DNA from: Streptomyces bambusae
GTDB taxonomy: Bacteria > Actinomycetota > Actinomycetes > Streptomycetales > Streptomycetaceae
Assembly: GCF_020532645.1 (NCBI RefSeq)
Contig: NZ_JAJAUZ010000007.1
Coordinates: 124,001-188,000 of the forward strand
DNA length: 64,000 nt
Direction: 5' to 3'
This document shows, piece after piece, positions 28,374-37,222 of this stretch (position 1 is the stretch's first letter; each line of letters begins with the position of its first letter). The notes below the pieces were generated by a model. It saw only the letters and a program-made list of their open reading frames with translations, did no database searches and was not told where the DNA came from. The translations under genes were made by a program, and so were the position numbers.

Positions 28374-29654
28374 TCACCCTTGCGATCCCGTCAGCCCTGC
28401 CGGAAGCGTGCCCGAAGGCCTCCGGGCGGCCCTTCCGCTCCCGCCGGAGCGGTCGGTCAGCCACAGCAGGAGCGCGAGGGCAGGCAGGACCGCGGCGCAG
28501 CCGGTGACGGCGGTCCAGCCGCCCCAGCGGAAGGCGAACGATCCGATCTGCGAGCCCAGCGCCCCGCCGAAGAAGAACGTCGCGATGTAGATGCTGTTGA
28601 GGCGGGCGCGGGCGCTGCCGTCGAGCTGGTAGATGGCGTGCTGGCCCACGATCAGGGTGCTCTGGACGGCCAGGTCGAGGAGGACGGCGGCGGCGACCAG
28701 CAGGACGATGTGGTGCTGCCCGAGCATCGCCAGGCCCAGCGCTCCGATGCACAGGACGAAGCCGGCCGCGGTCATCGGACGCCCCCGGCCGCGGTCCGCC
28801 CAGCGGCCTGCGAGCGGGGCGACGAGTGCGCCGGCGGCGCCGACCAGTGCGAAGAGGCCGATGCCGATCTGTGAGTAGTGGAACGGGGCGTCGGTGAGGA
28901 CGTAGGAGATGGTGGTCCAGAAGGCGCTGAACGCACCGAACATCGCCGCTTGGTAGACGGCGCGGCGCCGGAGCACCGGCTGGGTGCGGACCAGGCGGAG
29001 GGTGGACCGCAGCAACGCCGCGTAGCCTCCCTGTGCGGTGGGGGTGCGTCGGGGCAGCGCGATGCGGAGGGTCACGGCGAGCACGCCCATCAGTGCCGCC
29101 GACACCAGGTAGACCGCGCGCCAGCCGGCGGCCTCGGCGAGCAGGCTGCCGAGGGTGCGGGAGAGCAGGATGCCGGCGAGCAGGCCGCTCATGACGCGGC
29201 CCACGACCTGGCCGCGCGTGTGGTCCGGTGCGAGGTCCGCGGCGAACGGCACCAGGATCTGGGCGACGACGGACGCCGCCCCGGCGATCAGGGCCGCTCC
29301 GAGGAGCACGGCGAAGTCCGGTGCCAGCCCGGCGACGGCCATGGCGGCGGTGACGACGGCCAGCAGGACCGAGATCAGCCGGCGGTTCTCCAGCCGGTCG
29401 CCGAGCGGCACCAGCAGCAACATGCCCAGGGCGTAGCCGATCTGGGTCACGGTGACGAGCGTGCCGACGGTGCCCTCGTCGAGACGGAACGTGAGCCTGA
29501 GCACGTCCAGCAGGGGCTGGGCGTAGTAGAGGTTCGCGACGGTCAGACCGCAGGACGCGGCGAGCAGGACCACCAGCCGGCCGGGAGGGGCGCCGGCGGT
29601 GCCGTGCTGCGGAGGGGCGGGGGCAGTGGATCCCTTGGTGATGGGCGTAGGCAT
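28374..29654 (-). CDS. MFS transporter (DHA1-type drug exporter)
   Basis: A 426-residue membrane protein with about 12 hydrophobic helices. The loop 2-3 signature GDRLENRR is present, and ANLYYAQPLLDVL near the N-terminus is characteristic of a widespread MFS subgroup of drug and sugar exporters. It is divergent from a MarR regulator with a 114-bp shared intergenic region holding two operator repeats, so expression is likely derepressed when MarR binds its ligand. Probable substrate: an aromatic or drug-like small molecule. Confidence 0.9.
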   Translation of the reverse strand: MPTPITKGSTAPAPPQHGTAGAPPGRLVVLLAASCGLTVANLYYAQPLLDVLRLTFRLDEGTVGTLVTVTQIGYALGMLLLVPLGDRLENRRLISVLLAVVTAAMAVAGLAPDFAVLLGAALIAGAASVVAQILVPFAADLAPDHTRGQVVGRVMSGLLAGILLSRTLGSLLAEAAGWRAVYLVSAALMGVLAVTLRIALPRRTPTAQGGYAALLRSTLRLVRTQPVLRRRAVYQAAMFGAFSAFWTTISYVLTDAPFHYSQIGIGLFALVGAAGALVAPLAGRWADRGRGRPMTAAGFVLCIGALGLAMLGQHHIVLLVAAAVLLDLAVQSTLIVGQHAIYQLDGSARARLNSIYIATFFFGGALGSQIGSFAFRWGGWTAVTGCAAVLPALALLLWLTDRSGGSGRAARRPSGTLPAGLTGSQG

Positions 29655-29717
29655 GGGTACCTCTGGATGCGCGTCGGGCTCTGACGGAGGTCGGCCTCAG
29701 GAGGTGATGAATGCACC

Positions 29718-29747
29718 TTCCATATAGAAAATGCATTCCATATAGAA
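29718..29747. promoter_or_regulatory. Two direct copies of a near-palindromic operator
   Basis: TTCCATATAGAA occurs twice (29718-29729 and 29736-29747), spaced 18 bp apart. Each copy is nearly its own reverse complement (TTC-N6-GAA arms), as expected for a dimeric winged-helix regulator. They sit in the divergent MFS/MarR intergenic region just upstream of the MarR start, and are far more A/T-rich than the surroundings. Probably the MarR operator controlling both genes. Confidence 0.7.
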
Positions 29748-29768
29748 GGGAGTGTATATGCTGGACGC

Positions 29769-30236
29769 ATGAGATTCCAGGGCGACCTCCCCCTCGCGGT
29801 CGACACCGGCGCAGTGGCGCGGACCGTGCAGCACTTGTTCGCGGTACGGGTCGAGTCGGTCATCCAGCCGATGGGCTTCACGCTCGGCCAGTGGACGGTG
29901 ATGCGTGAGCTCCGGCGGACGCCGGGGGCGTCCGCCGCCGAACTCGCCCGGGCGGCGGGCCACACACCCCAGGCGTGCGGGGCGATCCTGAAGCAGTTGC
30001 AGGCCGACGGCTTCGTGGAACGGATCTCCGGCCGCGGCCGGATCGTCGAGAACCGCCTCACCGCCCACGGCGCACGGGTCGCGGACGACACGATCGACAA
30101 GGTCGATGCCGAGCTCAGGCCCGCACTCGAGGAGTTCGGACGCGACAACCTCGATGCGTACCTCGACCTCGCCGCACGGCTCATCGACGCCCTGGATCGC
30201 ACCGCCGACGGCCGGCGGCCCCTCCGCCGCCCCTGA
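29769..30236 (+). CDS. MarR-family transcriptional regulator
   Basis: A 155-residue winged-helix repressor. The DNA-binding region covers QWTVMRELRRTPGASAAEL, the recognition helix near HTPQACGAILKQLQADG, and the wing ERISGRGRIVENRLTAHG. N- and C-terminal helices would form the dimer interface. The ATG is only about 10-20 bases after a TATATG-like -10 element, so the transcript could be leaderless. It most likely represses itself and the divergent MFS exporter. Confidence 0.9.
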   Translation: MRFQGDLPLAVDTGAVARTVQHLFAVRVESVIQPMGFTLGQWTVMRELRRTPGASAAELARAAGHTPQACGAILKQLQADGFVERISGRGRIVENRLTAHGARVADDTIDKVDAELRPALEEFGRDNLDAYLDLAARLIDALDRTADGRRPLRRP

Positions 30237-30355
30237 CCCCCTGAGCGGCCCTGCCGCCTCACGGATGCGTGACCCGTCGCCCGCTGCGGCCGGGTGAGTG
30301 AAACACGGGGTGGAGAGGTCGCCGCCGGACATGGCACGGCCGCCCGGGTGGTCCG

Positions 30356-32083
30356 ATGAGCCCCATGTCACGGAGGACCAGGTACGGGTGGGTCACAGCG
30401 GCGCTGTGTCTGATGGCGGCCGGTGGTGCATCGGCGGCGGCCGCTCCTGCCGAAGCCGGCGGTCCGGTGGACACCACGGCGGCGGACGGGTCCCGGTCCG
30501 CCCGGCCGGCCGACACGGTGACGGCGGGCGATGCCCCGCCCCTGCGGTTCGTGAGCTACAACATCTGCGGCAACAGCTGTGGTGCCGCCTCCTACGACAG
30601 CGGGCGCCGCATCGACACGATCGTTGCGCAAGCAGGCGCCGCCACGTGGAACGCCGACCAGATCTTCCTTCAGGAGGTGTGCCGGCCGCAGTACGACGCC
30701 GTGCTGACCCGGCTCGGCAGGCTCGGCTACCGCGGCCTGTTCAGCCGTACGGTGCTGGGCCGGCCCGGCGTCTGCGGCAATGCCGACTACGGCAACGCCG
30801 TCTTCGTGAGGGGAGAGGTCCAGGAGAGCCTGGACCTCGATCTCACGGTCGGCGGAGAGAAGGAGCCGATCCGGGTTCCCTGCCTGAGGAACACCGTCCA
30901 GTACCGCACGAACTGGGCCTGTTCGGTGCACCTGTACTGGGACGACGGCACGCTGGCCGGGCCCGAGGCGGACCGGCTGGCGGCACGCGCACGCAGCTGG
31001 GAGGACCAGGGCGTCCCGGTGGTCCTGGGCGGTGACTTCAACCACTCGCCCCGCAGCTCCACCATGACCCGGTTCTACGACCGCGCCGTGGGCGACGGCG
31101 CGATGGGCCGCTTCGTCGAGGCGGACCAGTCCGACGCGGACTTCTTCGACCCGGCGGCTTGCACCCCCGGTGTCACCGAGGCGTGCCGTTCCGGGGAGGC
31201 GACGGTGCCCTCCCTGAAGAAGAAGCTGGACTACGTGTTCCTCACCGCAGCCCACTTCACGACCCCCGCGGCCGACGTGCGGCCCCTCGACCTCCTGGTC
31301 TCCGACCACCGGATGGTGCGGGGCGCGGCAGCCTGGAGCGATTGCGGCCCCCTCGACGTGCGCCGGGCGGCCTTCTTCCGCCGCAATGCCGCCGGGTCCC
31401 TGTTCCGGATCACAGCGGACGGCAACGGGACCTTCGCGGGGCCGTGCAAGGTGGGCGCGGGCTGGCAGGCCATGCGGCACGTCGTCCGCCCGCCGCAGAG
31501 CGAGGTCCTCCTCGCCGTCGACGGGGCCGGGGACCTGTGGCGCTACCCGGCGGACGCAGCCGGCGCCTACGCGGGCGCCACCCGGATCCGCGTCGGCAGC
31601 GGCTGGCAGGGGTACGACGCCGTACTCGCTCCGGGTGACACCACCGGGGACGGCCGGCCCGACCTCCTCGGCCGGGACACCGCGGGCGGCATGTGGCTGC
31701 ACGCCGGAAGGGCGGACGGCACCACTTATGCCGCGCCGGTGCGCACGGGCACCGGATGGCAGACGTACGGCGCGCTGGTGGCGCCCGGTGACTTTTCGGG
31801 GGACGGCCGGCCGGACCTGCTGGCCCGTGACCGGGCCGGGGTGCTGTGGCTGTTCCGCGGCACTGGCGCGGGCGGGTTCGCACCGCGTGCCCGGGCCGGC
31901 AGTGGCTGGAACATCTACAACGCCCTGTCGGCACCCGGCGATGCCGACGGGGACGGCCGGCGCGACCTTCTGGCGCGTGACGGGTCGGGTGTGCTGTGGC
32001 TGTACCCGGGCGACGGGACCGGCTCCTACCGCCCGCGGTCCCGGGTCGGCACGGGATACCCCGCAGGGGAACTCCTGCTCTGA
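30356..32083 (+). CDS. Secreted endonuclease/exonuclease/phosphatase-domain protein with FG-GAP-like repeats
   Basis: A 575-residue exported protein with a signal peptide (residues 1-30). The first domain (about 60-320) has the EEP fold motifs: FVSYNICGN, QIFLQEVC with the metal-binding Glu, GGDFNHSP and SDHRMV with the catalytic His. Related enzymes cut DNA, RNA or phospholipid headgroups. Eight or more Cys suggest disulphides. The C-terminal 230 residues contain about four repeats with GDxxGDGRPDLLxRD, the calcium-binding VCBS/FG-GAP type, forming a propeller. Two ATG codons (30356, 30365) are possible starts. Extracellular DNase or phosphoesterase is the best guess. Confidence 0.85.
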   Translation: MSPMSRRTRYGWVTAALCLMAAGGASAAAAPAEAGGPVDTTAADGSRSARPADTVTAGDAPPLRFVSYNICGNSCGAASYDSGRRIDTIVAQAGAATWNADQIFLQEVCRPQYDAVLTRLGRLGYRGLFSRTVLGRPGVCGNADYGNAVFVRGEVQESLDLDLTVGGEKEPIRVPCLRNTVQYRTNWACSVHLYWDDGTLAGPEADRLAARARSWEDQGVPVVLGGDFNHSPRSSTMTRFYDRAVGDGAMGRFVEADQSDADFFDPAACTPGVTEACRSGEATVPSLKKKLDYVFLTAAHFTTPAADVRPLDLLVSDHRMVRGAAAWSDCGPLDVRRAAFFRRNAAGSLFRITADGNGTFAGPCKVGAGWQAMRHVVRPPQSEVLLAVDGAGDLWRYPADAAGAYAGATRIRVGSGWQGYDAVLAPGDTTGDGRPDLLGRDTAGGMWLHAGRADGTTYAAPVRTGTGWQTYGALVAPGDFSGDGRPDLLARDRAGVLWLFRGTGAGGFAPRARAGSGWNIYNALSAPGDADGDGRRDLLARDGSGVLWLYPGDGTGSYRPRSRVGTGYPAGELLL

Positions 32084-32385
32084 CGGCCCGCTCCTGTCGT
32101 CGAGACCCGGGCGCGGGCTCGTTCCAGGGAGGATTCCCGCGCGGAAAGCCGGAGTTCCCCGCTCTGGTGAGAGCCGAGGACCACCGCATCGAGGATGCTG
32201 CCCACTTCCGGGAACTCACCTGCCGGCACCCTCGCCCCGTCACCGAGGAACCGGGAGTTTATGAAGGCCGGCACATCGCTCGAAGGGGAAACGAGGGACA
32301 CGGCCACGCCCAGGTCGCCGACGTGCTCGGTGACCCGGCAGCGCACCATCCGGTGGTTCCGGCTCTCGCCGTCCGCATGCATCAT
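32026..32385 (-). CDS. Small protein resembling an S1/OB-fold domain
   Basis: A 119-residue frame from an ATG at 32385, with GGAG six bases upstream. Residues about 14-75 (RCRVTEH...GVAVSLV...AFINSRFLGDG...VGSILDAVVLG...ELRLSARES) read like a small S1-type OB-fold protein with five strands. The last 20 residues overlap the 3' end of the convergent nuclease gene by 58 bp on the opposite strand, so the true protein may have a less conserved tail. Function unknown; identified by eye only. Confidence 0.5.
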   Translation of the reverse strand: MMHADGESRNHRMVRCRVTEHVGDLGVAVSLVSPSSDVPAFINSRFLGDGARVPAGEFPEVGSILDAVVLGSHQSGELRLSARESSLERARARVSTTGAGRQSRSSPAGYPVPTRDRGR

Positions 32386-32577
32386 CTTGATCTCCGCCCT
32401 CGCTGCTGAATTCCGGACCCGGAGCCTAGAGCGCAGAGCTCATCCGCCGAGTGACCTCGGGGCGGACCTTGGGCCAGGCACGTGTGCTCGTACGGGCACG
32501 CGTGCCCGGGCTGCACGGGTTCTTCGGTCGGCCGTTCCGGACCGGTGTGATGTCTGCGGCGCGGCCCTGCGTCAGCG

Positions 32578-34005
32578 TCAGCGTCCGCCCAGGCGCAGGC
32601 GCAGGCGCTGGAGGGGGACGAGGTTCAGGAGGAGGCCGGCGGCTGCGACGGCGGTGACGAGGTTCAGGCCGGGACGGTAGGGCGTGAAGTCGCCCCCGTG
32701 GCCCGTGCCGCCGAGTAGGCCGGTGAGGACGGCGAGGACGAGCGCGGCTCCGACCATGGCAGAGGTTTGGACCAGACCCGAGGCAAGGCCCTGCTCCTCG
32801 TCGCGGATGCCCTCGGTCGCCTGCGACATGATCGTGCCGTAGCCGAGGGCGAAGCCCGTGCCGAGCAGCAGGAGCGACGGCAGCATCGTGGCCAGGTAGG
32901 GCGGCGAGGTTCCCGCAGTGATCAGGAACCAGCCGTACCCCAGGGTGGTGGCGATCATGGAGGCGCGGATCAGCGCTGCGGTTCCGAAGCGGTTGACGAG
33001 CCTGCCCGAACCGGGTGAGCCGACCGCGACCACGACGCCGATCGGGAGCAGGGCGAAGGCCATGCGCAGCGGCGACCAGCCGCGGCCGTCCTGCAGGAAC
33101 AGGGTGAGCATGAACTGGAAGCTCATGTAGGAACCGACCAGTGCCACGATGCTCAGGTTGGCGCGGATGGTGCCGGCGTGGCGCAGGATGCCGAGACGCA
33201 CCAGCGGGTGCCGTACGCGCTTCTCGATCAGCACGAACGCGGTCAGCAACACGAGAGCGAGGGCGAGCGGGCAGAGCGTCCCGGCCGAGGTCCAGCCGTG
33301 GGCCGGGGCGGAGACCACGGCGTACACGGCCGACAGCATGCCCGCGGTGAGCGTGACGGCGCCGGCCGGGTCGCTCCCACCGGTCTTGCCGGGGCGGTCC
33401 CGGGGGAGGAGCTTCCAGCCTCCGACCAGGGCCAGCAACGCGAGCGGGACGGGCATCAGGAAGACGTAGCGCCACCCGAAGCCGGTCAGCACACCGCCGA
33501 GGACCAGCCCCAGGGAGTAGCCCATCGCGCCGAACAGACTGAAGACCGACAGTGCCCGGTTGCGTTGCGGTCCTTCCGGAAAGGTCGTGGTCAGCAGGGA
33601 GAGGCCGGTGGGAGCCGTGAAGGCGGCGGCGATGCCCTTGGCGAACCGGGTCGCGATCAGCAGGGAGCCGCTGTCGGCCAGAGCGCCGAGCAGGGAGGCG
33701 GCGGCGAAGAGCCCCAGGGCGATCAGGAAGACCCGTCGGCGCCCCAGCAGGTCGGCGGCCCGGCCGCCGAGCAGCAGCAGGCCCCCGTACCCCAGGAAGT
33801 ATCCGTTGACGATCCACTGCAGCGATGCGGTACCCATGCCCAGGTCGCGGCCGACGGAAGGCAGCGCGATCCCGACCATCGATCCGTCGAGGCCGTCCAG
33901 GAACAGCACCAGGCACAGCACCGCGAGCACACCCCACAACCGTGCCGGCCATCGCCGGCCCACATCGGTTCGCAGCGCGGGGCGAGGGCAAACGGTCGTG
34001 GACAT
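32578..34005 (-). CDS. MFS transporter (DHA2, 14-helix drug exporter type)
   Basis: A 475-residue membrane protein with about 14 hydrophobic segments. LFLDGLDGSMVGIALPSV in helix 1, QWIVNGYFLGYGGLLLLGGRAADLLGRRR across helices 2-3, and a GYSLGLVLGGVLT motif in helix 5 are typical of EmrB/QacA proton-driven exporters. Its own regulator is not adjacent. A 479-bp region upstream separates it from a divergent gene and contains a perfect 18-bp palindrome that might control either one. Confidence 0.9.
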   Translation of the reverse strand: MSTTVCPRPALRTDVGRRWPARLWGVLAVLCLVLFLDGLDGSMVGIALPSVGRDLGMGTASLQWIVNGYFLGYGGLLLLGGRAADLLGRRRVFLIALGLFAAASLLGALADSGSLLIATRFAKGIAAAFTAPTGLSLLTTTFPEGPQRNRALSVFSLFGAMGYSLGLVLGGVLTGFGWRYVFLMPVPLALLALVGGWKLLPRDRPGKTGGSDPAGAVTLTAGMLSAVYAVVSAPAHGWTSAGTLCPLALALVLLTAFVLIEKRVRHPLVRLGILRHAGTIRANLSIVALVGSYMSFQFMLTLFLQDGRGWSPLRMAFALLPIGVVVAVGSPGSGRLVNRFGTAALIRASMIATTLGYGWFLITAGTSPPYLATMLPSLLLLGTGFALGYGTIMSQATEGIRDEEQGLASGLVQTSAMVGAALVLAVLTGLLGGTGHGGDFTPYRPGLNLVTAVAAAGLLLNLVPLQRLRLRLGGR

Positions 34006-34484
34006 CGGCGGGACTCTCCGTAGGGGCCGGGCAGGGGTACGGCCGGAAAGGCGGGGACAAAAGCGGCGGTCCCCTCACCCTAGGGAGTGCTTAACGTTCT
34101 CTTTCTCCCCCGATTGGCCTTCTGCGCGGGGGAGGGCCGCTCCTCCGCACCGCCATGCGAGTCGCTCCGTCGGGATGCCGGTGCTTCCCGGCGGCGTTCC
34201 CGTCGTCCTTACTGGGGCGCGGGAGGACCTGCGTCGGACAGGGCCCCGGCCGTCGTGCCGCAGCGGTCGAAGTCCCCGCACCGCCGCTGTGCCGACGCAC
34301 CACAGCTGCCCCCGGACGGCGGCTGTCAGGTGCCTTCACCGACCGGCCGGGAGGGCCTATCGTTCGTTCGAACGAACGGCGGGTTCGGGTGCCGGTGTCC
34401 CTTCGACGGGAGTGCGGCGCCCTGCTCCCGCCCGCGCTCGGTTGGTGTGACTCCTGCATTCCTTCCCGACAAGGAGAAGTACCT
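34006..34484. other. Divergent regulatory region, MFS and PHP-domain genes
   Basis: A 479-bp gap between divergent genes. It includes an A/T-richer segment around 34085-34110 likely to hold the MFS promoter, and the palindrome at 34361-34378. Frames crossing the region lack ribosome sites and look like shadows. Confidence 0.45.
34361..34378. promoter_or_regulatory. Perfect 18-bp palindrome, candidate operator
   Basis: CGTTCGTTCGAACGAACG is a perfect palindrome without spacer, of the kind bound by TetR-family dimers. It lies 107 bp before the PHP-domain gene start and 355 bp before the divergent MFS gene. It does not match the actinobacterial LexA box, in which the GAAC and GTTC halves are in the opposite order. 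Confidence 0.5.
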
Positions 34485-37157
34485 GTGTGCGGTCATCACG
34501 GCGGGCAAGACGCATCAGGCGGCAACTGCGGTGCCGGTCACGGGCATCCGCCGCACGGGCGGGGACGCAGGGACGTACTGCGGCTCGGCGCCCTCATGGC
34601 GGCGGGCGGACTCGCCGCACTCGTGCCGGTGGACACGGCATACGCGCAGACCCGGCGCAGTGCCGGGGCTGCTCCGGGCCCGGGGGACCGGGTCACCACC
34701 GCCTACCCCGGGCACTCGCCCTTCGGATTCGACCAGTGGTCCGCGGTCGAGTTCGACGTCCCGGCGGGCGTGAACCGGATATCTGTCACCCGCGCCTTCG
34801 ACCACTACGACGGACTCCCCGGCATCATGTCCGACGTCCTCGACATCGGCCTGTTCGGCCCCTCGGGCTTCCGCGGCTGGTCCGGCGGCGCCCGTGACGC
34901 CTTCACGGTCTCGGGCGCGGACGCCACCCCCGGCTACGTCCCCGGCCCCATCGAGCCCGGCCGCTGGTCGGTGGCCCTGGGACCCGTCGTGTTCAACCCC
35001 GCCGGCATGAACTGGCGCGTCGAGGTCACCCTGGAGTACGGCCCTCCGCTGGCCGGCACCCCCTTCGCCGTCCTTCCGTCCTCCGCGCCCAGCCGGGGCC
35101 AGATCCCGGGCTTCCCGTTTCCCCTCCCGTTCTGGTACCGCGGCGACATGCACACCCACACCGTCCACTCCGACGGCGGCCGCACCTTGGGCCAGCTCGT
35201 GGACGCGGCCCGCGCGGGCGGTCTGCACTTCCTCGGCTCCACCGAGCACAACACCAGCGCGGCCGGCGTGTCCTGGGCCGGCAGCATCCCGTCCGACCTC
35301 CTGATCATCAACGGCGAGGAGGTGACCACCCGTCACGGCCACTGGCTGGCCCTGGGACTGCCCCAAGGGGAGGTGATGGACTGGCACTTCGGACCCCGGG
35401 ACGCCGGCGCCATGACCCGGCACGCCAACCACGTCCGCGACCGGGGCGGACTCGTGGTGGCAGCCCACCCGCTCACCCCGGCACCCGGATCCTTCTGGGA
35501 GTTCGGCTTCGCCGACGTCGACGCCATCGAAGTGTGGAACGGCCCGTGGACCCTCGACGACGCCGCGGCCGTCGCCCTGTGGGCCGCCATGCTCTTCTTC
35601 GGACAACGGATCCCCGCCATCGCCAACAGCGACACCCACGCCCCCTCGGACGTCGTCGGCCTCCCGCAGACCGTCGTACGGGCGACCGCCCTGTCCCGTG
35701 ACGCGATCCTGGACGGCGTCCGCCGCGGCCACTCCTACCTGGCGGAGTCGGCTCAGGTCACCGTCTCGCTGAACGCGCGCTGCAACGGCCGCTCCGGCGG
35801 CCCGGGCGACTCGGTCCCGGTGTCGTTCTTCGACGCGGTGGACGTCTCGGTCAGCGTCTCCGGCGCCCCGAACTCGTTCCTGGCCCTGTACACCGAATGG
35901 GGCCTGATGCTGGCGACCTGGATCGGCGCCGACGGCAACGGCCGCCTCGACTGGCGAGGCTGGGGCCTGGCCTCGGTCTTCGCCCGCGTGGAGGTGCGGC
36001 GCCCGAAGCCCGGCAGCAGCACGCTCGACCAGATGGTGGCCCTCACCAACCCGGTGTGGTTCGGCCCGGCACCGACTCCGAAGCCCGTCTACCAGGGCGG
36101 CCAGACCTTCCTGCACACGGTGCGGTACCCGGACAGCTGGGCCCGTGTCGCCCCCGTCCCCGGCATCGGCGGCGCGCCCACGTTCAACGGCCCCAGGGCC
36201 TCCCTCACGGGCCTGCCCGACGGTTCGGCCGCTGCGGTCGCCCTCCACAGCGACAACACCCTCTGGACCACCGCCCGCCAGAAGAACGGGCAGTGGCAGC
36301 CGTGGCAGCAGCTGGCCGGACCGGCTTCCGATGCCGCAGCCACAGCCGCGGCGCGTGCCTCGGGGCCCTCCGGGGCCGCCGCCCGCATCGTCACCTCCGG
36401 CACCACCGCGGGCATCGCGGCCGCCGGCCCCGCCGGCGCGGCGGCGAGCGCCGTCCAGGCGGGCGCGGCCGTCCTCGACGCCGCCATCGCCGGCATGCCC
36501 GACGGCTCCTGCCAGATCCTCGCCACCGGCCTCGACGGCAGGCTGTACCACCAGGTCCGGCAGGCCGACGGCCGCACGACCGGATTCGCCCCCGTTCCCG
36601 GTACGAAGACCGGCACGACCTGGACCTCCGTCAAGGCCGCCATCGCCGCCATGCCCGACGGCAGCACCCAGATCTTGAGCTACGGCTCAGGCGGCGACAT
36701 GTACCTCGTCGTCCGCAGGCCCAACGGTGTCTGGGGCACCTGGACCCGGGTCCCCGGTGCGCACGGCCGGCCGGACTTCGCCGGCCCCGCCCTCGACATC
36801 ACCGGCCTACCGGACGGAAGTTCGCAGCTGGTGGCGATCGGCCTGGACGGCATGGTCTACCACCAGGTCCGCCACCCGGACGGGCGCTTCGACGGGTTCG
36901 CCGCCCCGCGCGGCGTCACCACCGCGACGATGTCCGCCAGTGCCGTCGCCATCGCCGGCATGCCGGACGGAACGGCCCAGGTCCTGGCCGTCGGCGCCGA
37001 CGGGAACGTGTGGCACGACATCCGCCGTCCGGCGTCCTGGCAGGGCTTCCGGCCCCTGGCCGGCCTCCAGGGAGCCGACCGCCTGCGCGGCGGGCAGCTC
37101 AGCATCGCCGGGATGCGCGACGGGACCTCCCAGGTCCTCGTGATCACCCCGAGCTGA
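34485..37157 (+). CDS. Tat-exported CehA/McbA-type PHP metallohydrolase with C-terminal propeller repeats
   Basis: An 890-residue protein from a GTG with AAGGAG eight bases upstream. The N-terminus is His/Cys-rich and leads to a twin-arginine signal (GRRDVLRLGALMAAGGL, cleavage near AYAQ). After a beta-rich domain, the PHP domain begins at WYRGDMHTHTVHSDG (about 218-232), with STEHN, GEEVTT, AHPL and NSDTHAP completing the metal-binding set. CehA-like enzymes hydrolyse carbamate or phospho-esters with a divalent metal. The C-terminal 350 residues hold about six repeats with GMPDGSxQILAxGxDGxxYHQVR, a tachylectin-like propeller that may bind glycans. Fusion of the two is the unusual part. Confidence 0.88.
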   Translation: MCGHHGGQDASGGNCGAGHGHPPHGRGRRDVLRLGALMAAGGLAALVPVDTAYAQTRRSAGAAPGPGDRVTTAYPGHSPFGFDQWSAVEFDVPAGVNRISVTRAFDHYDGLPGIMSDVLDIGLFGPSGFRGWSGGARDAFTVSGADATPGYVPGPIEPGRWSVALGPVVFNPAGMNWRVEVTLEYGPPLAGTPFAVLPSSAPSRGQIPGFPFPLPFWYRGDMHTHTVHSDGGRTLGQLVDAARAGGLHFLGSTEHNTSAAGVSWAGSIPSDLLIINGEEVTTRHGHWLALGLPQGEVMDWHFGPRDAGAMTRHANHVRDRGGLVVAAHPLTPAPGSFWEFGFADVDAIEVWNGPWTLDDAAAVALWAAMLFFGQRIPAIANSDTHAPSDVVGLPQTVVRATALSRDAILDGVRRGHSYLAESAQVTVSLNARCNGRSGGPGDSVPVSFFDAVDVSVSVSGAPNSFLALYTEWGLMLATWIGADGNGRLDWRGWGLASVFARVEVRRPKPGSSTLDQMVALTNPVWFGPAPTPKPVYQGGQTFLHTVRYPDSWARVAPVPGIGGAPTFNGPRASLTGLPDGSAAAVALHSDNTLWTTARQKNGQWQPWQQLAGPASDAAATAAARASGPSGAAARIVTSGTTAGIAAAGPAGAAASAVQAGAAVLDAAIAGMPDGSCQILATGLDGRLYHQVRQADGRTTGFAPVPGTKTGTTWTSVKAAIAAMPDGSTQILSYGSGGDMYLVVRRPNGVWGTWTRVPGAHGRPDFAGPALDITGLPDGSSQLVAIGLDGMVYHQVRHPDGRFDGFAAPRGVTTATMSASAVAIAGMPDGTAQVLAVGADGNVWHDIRRPASWQGFRPLAGLQGADRLRGGQLSIAGMRDGTSQVLVITPS

Positions 37158-37179
37158 AGCTCGTACGGGCCGTCGTGAG

Positions 37180-37214
37180 GCCCCCGCCCGTGCCTGTGAC
37201 GCGCGGGCGGGGGC
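37180..37214. terminator. Bidirectional hairpin terminator
   Basis: An 11-base arm at 37180-37190 pairs perfectly with 37204-37214 across a 13-base loop. It lies between the convergent PHP-domain gene and glycine-rich gene 1. Confidence 0.75.
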
Positions 37215-37222
37215 AGCACGGG

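Noticed and set aside
32493..32508. 16-bp perfect palindrome downstream of the DHA2 transporter
   Set aside because: It has no loop for a terminator and no promoter context; in 70 percent GC DNA a GC-rich palindrome of this size may be chance.
34361..34378. LexA/SOS box
   Set aside because: The actinobacterial box has GAAC then GTTC; here the order is reversed, so it is a different operator type.
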